From JAPLJU01 sp036725345 (GTDB lineage: Bacteria > Desulfobacterota > Syntrophia > Syntrophales > UBA2192): 64,000 nucleotides of DNA. Shown here piece by piece: positions 58,955-64,000 of this stretch (positions within the stretch are counted from its first letter, which is position 1; each line of letters starts with the position of its first letter). The notes beneath the pieces are model-generated. The model did not search any database. It saw nothing but the letters and a program-made list of their open reading frames with translations, and had not been told where the DNA came from. The DNA lies in NCBI GenBank assembly GCA_036725345.1, contig DAIMEJ010000002.1, positions 207,246 to 271,245 on the forward strand, in the 5' to 3' direction. A program made the position numbers and the translations under genes.

Positions 58955-60118
58955 ATGGGAAAACGCATTGGGATGGAAGTGGGCATCGCGGCGGCGGAGG
59001 CCGTTGCCCTCTGTAATATCGACGTGGCGGCCGTTTATCCGATCACACCCCAGTCACACATCGCCGAGCATATGGCGGACATTATTCACGACGGGCGCAT
59101 CGATGCGGAGTTCATCACTGTGGAATCCGAGCATTCCTCGATCAGTGCCTGCGCGGGGGCCTCGGCGGCGGGTGCCAGAGTATACACGGCCACGAGTTCC
59201 CAGGGGCTCATGCTGATGCACGAAATCCTCCCGATCGTCTCGGCCATGAGGCTTCCCGTCGTCATGGGCAACGCCAACAGGGCCATTTCCGGGCCGCTCA
59301 ACATCTGGAACGACCACACAGACATCATGCCACAGCGCGACAGCGGCTGGATCTGCATGTTCGCCGAAAACGGACAGGAAGTCATCGACATGACCATCCA
59401 GTCCTTCAAGATTGCCGAGCATCCGGACGTAATGCTCCCCATCGTTCTCAACATCGACGGCTTCCAGCTTACGCACATGATCGAACCGCTGGAGTTTCCC
59501 ACCCAGGCGCAGGTCAGAAAGTTCCTCCCCCCGAGGAAACCCTTCGTCACGCTGCATCCGGACAACCCCATCTCCATGGGATGCTTCAACATGCCCGACA
59601 TCTTCGCGGAATCGATGAAGGTGAAGGAGACGGCCCTCCGGAATTCGAAAAAGACCATTGTGAGGATCTGGAAGGAATGGGGAAAGATGTTCGGGCGTTA
59701 TTACAGGCCCGTGGAAACCTACAAGGCGAAAGGTGCCAAGACCCTGATTCTCACCATGGGCTCCATGGGTGAGACGGCATCGATCGCCGTCGACGAGATG
59801 AGGAAAAAAGGCGCCTCTGTCGGGCTCGTGAAAATGAGGCTGTGGAGACCCTTGCCGATAGAGGAACTCCGGGCTGCCATCAAGGGGGCGAAGACCCTGA
59901 TCGTCATGGACCGGGCCGTCTCATTCGGCGGCGCGGGCGGTCCCGTGGCGACGGACATCAAATCCTATCTATACCAGGACACGAGCCGGCCGAAGGTCGT
60001 GAATTACATCATGGGTCTCGGGGGCCGCGACGTCGCGGTCGATGATTTCATCGCCATGACGGAAAAAGCGACGAAGAAGAAAGAAGACACTTTTGAATTT
60101 TACGGGGTGAGAGAATAA
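58955..60118 (+). CDS. porA: 2-oxoacid:ferredoxin oxidoreductase, alpha subunit
   Basis: A 387-residue alpha subunit: A-A-V-Y-P-I-T-P-Q-S near residue 26, E-S-E-H-S-S-I-S-A-C-A-G-A near 52, T-A-T-S-S-Q-G-L and the N-I-W-N-D-H region closely resembling Thermotoga/archaeal PorA, favouring pyruvate. One base separates the preceding stop from the ATG, and the stop overlaps the beta start. Oxidative decarboxylation or reductive carboxylation is possible. Confidence 0.92.
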   Translation: MGKRIGMEVGIAAAEAVALCNIDVAAVYPITPQSHIAEHMADIIHDGRIDAEFITVESEHSSISACAGASAAGARVYTATSSQGLMLMHEILPIVSAMRLPVVMGNANRAISGPLNIWNDHTDIMPQRDSGWICMFAENGQEVIDMTIQSFKIAEHPDVMLPIVLNIDGFQLTHMIEPLEFPTQAQVRKFLPPRKPFVTLHPDNPISMGCFNMPDIFAESMKVKETALRNSKKTIVRIWKEWGKMFGRYYRPVETYKAKGAKTLILTMGSMGETASIAVDEMRKKGASVGLVKMRLWRPLPIEELRAAIKGAKTLIVMDRAVSFGGAGGPVATDIKSYLYQDTSRPKVVNYIMGLGGRDVAVDDFIAMTEKATKKKEDTFEFYGVRE

Positions 60119-61074
60119 TGACGCTGGTACAGAACTTTGAGATATTTGCGCCGAAGCTGATCGACCGGAAAGAATATTTCAGTCCCGGGCACCGTGCCTG
60201 CCAGGGTTGCGGCGAAGTGCTCGCGCTGAGGATCATCCTGAAGGCGCTCGGCGATGACGTGGTCATATCCAATGCCACGGGCTGCATGGAGATTATCTCA
60301 TCGGCCTATCCCCAGACGGCATGGGAAGTTCCCTATATCCACGTGGCCTTTGAAAATGCCGCCGCCGTCGGTTCCGGTGTTGAAGCCGCGCTCAAGGCCC
60401 TGAGGCGGAAGGGAAGAATCCCCGACAGAGAGGTGAAATCCGTCGCCATAGCCGGTGACGGCGGGACTTGCGACATCGGCCTCCAAGCCCTTTCCGGGGC
60501 CATGGAGCGGGGCCATGATCTTATGTTCATCTGCCTGGACAACGAGGCCTACATGAACACGGGCATCCAGCGATCCAGCGCCACACCGTTCATGGCCGCC
60601 ACGACGACATCCCCTGCCGGAAAAGAGATCAAGGGACAGAGGACGGGAAAGAAGAACGTACCCGAAATCATGGTCGCCCACGGTGTCCCCTACGTGGCGA
60701 CGGCCTGCCCGAGCTATCCCATCGATCTCGTGAACAAGGTCAAGAAAGCCAAGGCCGTAAAGGGTCCCTCCTACCTCCATGTTTTTTCCATGTGCCCCAC
60801 AGGCTGGCGCTGCGCCTCCGAGATCACGATAAAGATCGGCAAGCTCGTTGTCGAAACGGGGGTCTTCCCACTCTACGAAGTGGAAAATGGCAAATACCGC
60901 CTCACCATGGAGATGCCCAAGAAGCTAAGACCCGTCGAGGAATACTTGAAACACCAGGGGCGTTTCAGGCACCTGTCGGCGGACGACATCAAGGCGGTGC
61001 AGCGGAAAGTGGATTACGAAATCAAGAAGCTGATGGACAAGGTGAGCGGCCTGAAGGGCTGGGACGAGAAATAA
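60118..61074 (+). CDS. porB: 2-oxoacid:ferredoxin oxidoreductase, beta (TPP) subunit
   Basis: A 318-residue TPP-binding subunit: C-Q-G-C-G-E near residue 24 (cluster cysteines), G-D-G-G-T-C-D-I-G near 121 and the L-D-N-E-A-Y-M-N-T-G motif near 143. ATG overlaps the alpha stop by one base. With the gamma, delta and alpha subunits it makes a complete enzyme linking pyruvate, CoA and ferredoxin to acetyl-CoA and CO2. Confidence 0.93.
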   Translation: MTLVQNFEIFAPKLIDRKEYFSPGHRACQGCGEVLALRIILKALGDDVVISNATGCMEIISSAYPQTAWEVPYIHVAFENAAAVGSGVEAALKALRRKGRIPDREVKSVAIAGDGGTCDIGLQALSGAMERGHDLMFICLDNEAYMNTGIQRSSATPFMAATTTSPAGKEIKGQRTGKKNVPEIMVAHGVPYVATACPSYPIDLVNKVKKAKAVKGPSYLHVFSMCPTGWRCASEITIKIGKLVVETGVFPLYEVENGKYRLTMEMPKKLRPVEEYLKHQGRFRHLSADDIKAVQRKVDYEIKKLMDKVSGLKGWDEK

Positions 61075-61107
61075 CCTGTAAAAAATAAAGGACAGGATGT
61101 GTCAGGA

Positions 61108-63021
61108 ATGAGCGACGTACTATTCAGCAGCTGGGATGGCAGGGTGTTGGACAACCGCAAAGCCGCTGCAAAGAAAGAAGCGAGCGCGAGTGTGCCGACA
61201 AAGCTCAACGGTCACCGGGTGGCGGCCCTCATGGGATGGAACGGCCTGGTGGTTACCGACGCAAAGGCGGATATCCCTTCCCTCTCTCTGGCCTACCTGC
61301 GGGAAGCCAGGAAGCTCTCCTGCGGGGAGTGCTCCGTCTGCCAGATCGGCATCGACAGGATGATCGACATGATGGAGAAGATGGCCGCCGGAAAGGGAAC
61401 GAAGGAAGACCTCGCCGAGATGGAACGGGTCATCAAGGGTGTCTCCGAGCTCAGCAAGTGCAATTTCGGCAGGGCCTCGGCCCTGGTCCCGATCCTGGAT
61501 GCCGTCCGGTATTTCGCTGGTGACTTCCAGGATCTGGCGGCGGGCCGGAGGAGACTGGAGAAGAAGTCCTATGCCTCCGCCGTCACGGCGCCCTGCATGG
61601 CCGCCTGCCCGGCGAACCTCGACATACCGGGTTACATCGAACTCATCCGGAACAACAAGTTTATCGATTCCCTCAACCTCATCCGCGAGAGGTGCATCCT
61701 GCCGGGCGTGATCGGGCGGGCCTGCACCCATCCCTGCGAGGCTGCCTGCGTGAGGAATGACATCGACGAAACACTGGCCATCAGGCTCCTGAAGCGTGCG
61801 GCGGCGGATTACGACCGGGAAAAGGGCGGAAGCGCCCTCGGCGCGCCGGCAAAAGAAAAAGAGGACAAGGTAGCGGTCATCGGCGCCGGACCGGCGGGCC
61901 TCGCCACGGCCTATCATCTGCGACTCATGGGTTACGGGGTCACGATCTTCGAGGCTCTTCCGAAAGGAGGGGGGATGGCCGCCGTGGGCATTCCCGACTA
62001 CCGCCTCCCGAAGGATGTCATCGGTTACGAGATCGATCTCATCCGTAACATGGGTGTCGACATAGAATACGACCGTCGGGTCGACAAACTGGATCTCGAA
62101 GATCTCAAGCGGCAGGGTTTCAGAGCCGTCTTCCTCGGTGTGGGCGCCCACGTGGGAATGAAGGTAGGCTGCGAGGGGGAAGAGGCCGCCTGTGCGGACT
62201 TCGTGCAGGGGGCGGAATTCCTTCGCGACCTGAGCCTCGGCAAAAAGATCAAGCCGAAAAAGAAGGTTGTCATCATCGGCGGCGGGAACGTGGCCATCGA
62301 TTGCGCCAGGAGCTGCCTGCGTCTGGGATTCAAGGATGTGGAGATTCTCTACAGGAGATCGAGAAAGGAAATGCCCGCGGCGAACGAGGAGATCGAACAC
62401 GCCCTCGAGGAAGGTGTGAAGATCCGCTACCTCGTTGCACCCGCCTGCGTGTTCATGAAGGATGGGAAGGTCACGACCATCGAGTGCCGAAAGATGAAAC
62501 TCGGGGAGCCCGATGAAAGCGGCAGGCGGCGGCCCATCCCCGTGCCGGGGTCGGAATACAAGGCGGAGACCGAGATGGTCATCGCGGCCACAGGACAGGT
62601 ACCGGACTTGAGCTTCATTGTCGACAAGGAGCAGGTCGGCGTAACCGGTTGGGGAACCATCAAGGCGGATCCCGTGACTTACCGGACACAGCTGGAGGGG
62701 GTCTTTGCAGGGGGCGACTGCGTTCTGGGACCGGCCACCCTCATTGAGGCCCTCGGCGCGGGCAATAAGGCCGCCAGGAGTATCGACGCTTACATCCGTG
62801 GCAAGAAATACCTGCCCGGTGTCTCATTCAAGGGGATTGACGTCGGCAGGCAGAGGGTCGAAGGTTTTGTCGCGGCAAGGCCTGAGGAGAAGGTTAAATT
62901 CCTGGATCCCGCGGTCCGGGGGGGAAGTTTCGCGGAAGTCGAGGGAGGTTACGGCACACCGCAGGCCATCAAGGAGGCCGAGAGGTGTCTCCGCTGTTAC
63001 CGGCTGGTGGTCTGGGAGTGA
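61108..63021 (+). CDS. NuoF-C-terminal/GltD fusion flavoprotein
   Basis: A 637-residue fusion. Residues about 65-140 match the C-terminal iron-sulfur domain of NuoF (C-G-E-C-S-V-C-Q-I-G, then C-N-F-G-R-A-S-A), without NuoF's FMN/NADH domain. The GltD/NfnB-type module follows: an iron-sulfur region with C-M-A-A-C-P-A-N-L-D-I-P, FAD motif G-A-G-P-A-G-L-A near 255 and NAD(P) motif G-G-G-N-V-A-I-D near 390. It probably exchanges electrons between NAD(P)H and ferredoxin. Its exact partner is unknown; the HoxU-like gene is next. Confidence 0.85.
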   Translation: MSDVLFSSWDGRVLDNRKAAAKKEASASVPTKLNGHRVAALMGWNGLVVTDAKADIPSLSLAYLREARKLSCGECSVCQIGIDRMIDMMEKMAAGKGTKEDLAEMERVIKGVSELSKCNFGRASALVPILDAVRYFAGDFQDLAAGRRRLEKKSYASAVTAPCMAACPANLDIPGYIELIRNNKFIDSLNLIRERCILPGVIGRACTHPCEAACVRNDIDETLAIRLLKRAAADYDREKGGSALGAPAKEKEDKVAVIGAGPAGLATAYHLRLMGYGVTIFEALPKGGGMAAVGIPDYRLPKDVIGYEIDLIRNMGVDIEYDRRVDKLDLEDLKRQGFRAVFLGVGAHVGMKVGCEGEEAACADFVQGAEFLRDLSLGKKIKPKKKVVIIGGGNVAIDCARSCLRLGFKDVEILYRRSRKEMPAANEEIEHALEEGVKIRYLVAPACVFMKDGKVTTIECRKMKLGEPDESGRRRPIPVPGSEYKAETEMVIAATGQVPDLSFIVDKEQVGVTGWGTIKADPVTYRTQLEGVFAGGDCVLGPATLIEALGAGNKAARSIDAYIRGKKYLPGVSFKGIDVGRQRVEGFVAARPEEKVKFLDPAVRGGSFAEVEGGYGTPQAIKEAERCLRCYRLVVWE

Positions 63022-63026
63022 GCTGG

Positions 63027-63064
63027 TCCATCCAGCCTGTCTCGTCTATCCGGTCTGTTTTGTC
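63027..63064. repeat. degenerate 9-nt tandem repeat, four units
   Basis: TCCATCCAG, CCTGTCTCG, TCTATCCGG, TCTGTTTTG and TC follow the preceding stop codon by 5 nt. Same unit as at 2932-2960. Confidence 0.6.
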
Positions 63065-63130
63065 GAAAAGAGGGACTGAAGAGACTGAAAAAAAGGGATG
63101 ACTGAATAGAGTTCAACCGAGGGAGTGAAG

Positions 63131-63838
63131 ATGGTAACGATCACGATAGACGGTCGCAAGGTCAAAGCAAAGCAGGGAAAGACGGTGTTACAAACGGCGC
63201 AGGAATTGAGGATCGAGATTCCGACTCTTTGTTCCCACAGGGATTTGAGCCCCTTCGGCGCCTGCCGCCTCTGCGTTGTCGAGATCAAGGCAAACGGCAA
63301 GTGGCAGCTTGCGACCTCATGCGACGCACCGGTGAAGGATGGGATGGAAGTCCGAACAAAGACCGACCGTGTCAGGGAGGGGAGAAAGCTCGCGGCGGAA
63401 CTCCTGTATTACCGATACCCCGCAACCGGCGCCGTTCGTGATGTAGCGAGGAAACTCGGAGTGGATGTGGCCGAGGGAAAAGCGGAGACCCATGACTGTA
63501 TCCTCTGCGGGCTCTGCACGAGGACCTGTCACGAGGTGGTGGGGGTCGATGCCCTGACGTTCATGGATCGGGGCCCCGGGCGGGATATCGAACAGCCGAA
63601 GATCGAATACATCGCCGACGCCTGCATCGGATGCGGGTCCTGTGCCTTCGTCTGCCCCACGGGGTTCGTGAAGATGGAAGACAAGGGGGACCAGAGGAAG
63701 ATCTGGGACAAGGACTTCAAGATGGAAGCCTGCAGGGTTTGCGGAAGGTATTTTGCCCCCGTCGACCAGCTCAAGTGGATCAGCAAGAAAACGGGCGTGC
63801 CCTACGAGAAACTGACAACCTGCACCAGTTGCAGATAG
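63131..63838 (+). CDS. HoxU/NuoG-like iron-sulfur protein with C-terminal CxxC pair
   Basis: A 235-residue protein. The [2Fe-2S] site has C-x10-C-x2-C plus a distal cysteine (residues about 34-65). Two [4Fe-4S] sites follow, C-I-L-C-G-L-C-T-R-T-C near 120 and C-I-G-C-G-S-C-A-F-V-C-P near 165. The length is that of HoxU. The last 35 residues add C-R-V-C and C-T-S-C, a possible zinc or extra cluster site not in HoxU. The ATG at 63131 is preferred to GTG 63125. Likely the electron wire for the preceding flavoprotein. Confidence 0.82.
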   Translation: MVTITIDGRKVKAKQGKTVLQTAQELRIEIPTLCSHRDLSPFGACRLCVVEIKANGKWQLATSCDAPVKDGMEVRTKTDRVREGRKLAAELLYYRYPATGAVRDVARKLGVDVAEGKAETHDCILCGLCTRTCHEVVGVDALTFMDRGPGRDIEQPKIEYIADACIGCGSCAFVCPTGFVKMEDKGDQRKIWDKDFKMEACRVCGRYFAPVDQLKWISKKTGVPYEKLTTCTSCR

Positions 63839-63860
63839 AGTGAGAATCTGATACAAAGGG

Positions 63861-63886
63861 CCGCCCCTCTTGAGGGGCGGTTTTTT
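63861..63886 (+). terminator. Rho-independent terminator
   Basis: CCGCCCCTC (63861-63869) pairs with GAGGGGCGG (63872-63880), followed by TTTTTT. Ends the energy-metabolism operon. Confidence 0.92.
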
Positions 63887-63912
63887 ACCGATACGGAGTT
63901 CAAACCGAACAT

Positions 63913-63985
63913 TCCCCGGTAGCTCAGTCGGTAGAGCAGCTGGCTGTTAACCAGCGGGTCCGTGGTTCGAGTCCGCGCCGGGGAG
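63913..63985 (+). tRNA. tRNA-Asn (GTT)
   Basis: Cloverleaf with acceptor TCCCCGG/CCGGGGA, D arm AGCTCAGTCGGTAGAGC, anticodon loop CTGTTAA giving anticodon GTT, and T loop GGTTCGAGTCC. CCA is encoded at 63986-63988. Confidence 0.96.
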
Positions 63986-64000
63986 CCAAAATTCAATCCG

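Noticed and set aside
1..64000. CRISPR arrays, prophage genes, insertion sequences
   Set aside because: Read for direct repeats with regular spacers, integrases and transposases; none seen.

Overview
The window reads as a chromosomal segment, close to the replication origin, of a Gram-negative anaerobe of the deltaproteobacterial type (Desulfobacterota, perhaps Syntrophales-like). The taxonomic call is an inference. It rests on a lipopolysaccharide inner-core cluster, TonB, TolC and lipoprotein genes (outer membrane), together with ferredoxin-dependent 2-oxoacid oxidoreductase, class I two-subunit fumarase, two-subunit glycine decarboxylase, many iron-sulfur flavoproteins and a selenoprotein. 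No rRNA, phage, insertion sequence or CRISPR array was seen.

Layout. 1-6.2 kb: small secreted and membrane proteins, a SIMPL-domain protein, a methyltransferase, a metallo-beta-lactamase-fold hydrolase, a DMT exporter and a QueG-like iron-sulfur protein. 6.5-7.4 kb: a small membrane protein and a 68-residue glutaredoxin-like gene with an in-frame UGA, read here as selenocysteine. 7.4-20.6 kb, all minus strand: lipoprotein, rtcB-archease, gyrA, gyrB, dnaN, dnaA, parB, parA, rsmG. The parA-rsmG gap has a perfect DnaA box and AT-rich DNA, and coding polarity switches just beyond rsmG, so the origin is probably here. A near-perfect parS lies 20 kb away inside a PHP-domain gene.

20.6-27.6 kb: trmJ-like methyltransferase, then kdnB-kdnA-hldD-kdsB, a set that predicts 8-amino-Kdo in the LPS inner core; an amidohydrolase and a second MBL-fold hydrolase follow. 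27.7-33.6 kb, minus: a tripartite efflux system (TolC, HlyD, ATPase, two MacB-type permeases). 33.8-40.4 kb, plus: FAH-family hydrolase, HtrA protease, MagIII-like DNA glycosylase, a minimal SufC-SufB pair and the PHP protein. 40.5-47.7 kb, minus: gcvT-gcvH-gcvPA-gcvPB, an extended lysine-2,3-aminomutase-like radical SAM protein and lipA, that is, glycine cleavage plus the lipoyl synthase that its H protein needs.

48-53.4 kb: aminotransferase, orphan BtuF-like binding protein, old yellow enzyme, thioesterase, orphan TonB and tadA. 53.4-56.5 kb: two serine tRNAs, SRP RNA, dnaX, ybaB, recR. 56.5-63.8 kb: an energy-metabolism run of fumarase alpha/beta, pyruvate-type ferredoxin oxidoreductase (gamma, delta, alpha, beta), a NuoF-C-terminus/GltD fusion flavoprotein and a HoxU-like iron-sulfur protein, which together could move electrons between 2-oxoacids, ferredoxin and NAD(P). 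The window closes with tRNA-Asn.

Short degenerate repeats recur in the spacers: a 9-nt TCTGTCTGG-like unit after two unrelated genes, GGC-rich degenerate inverted repeats around 30.3, 40.4 and 41.4 kb, and a REP-like 14-bp inverted repeat at 0.5 kb.
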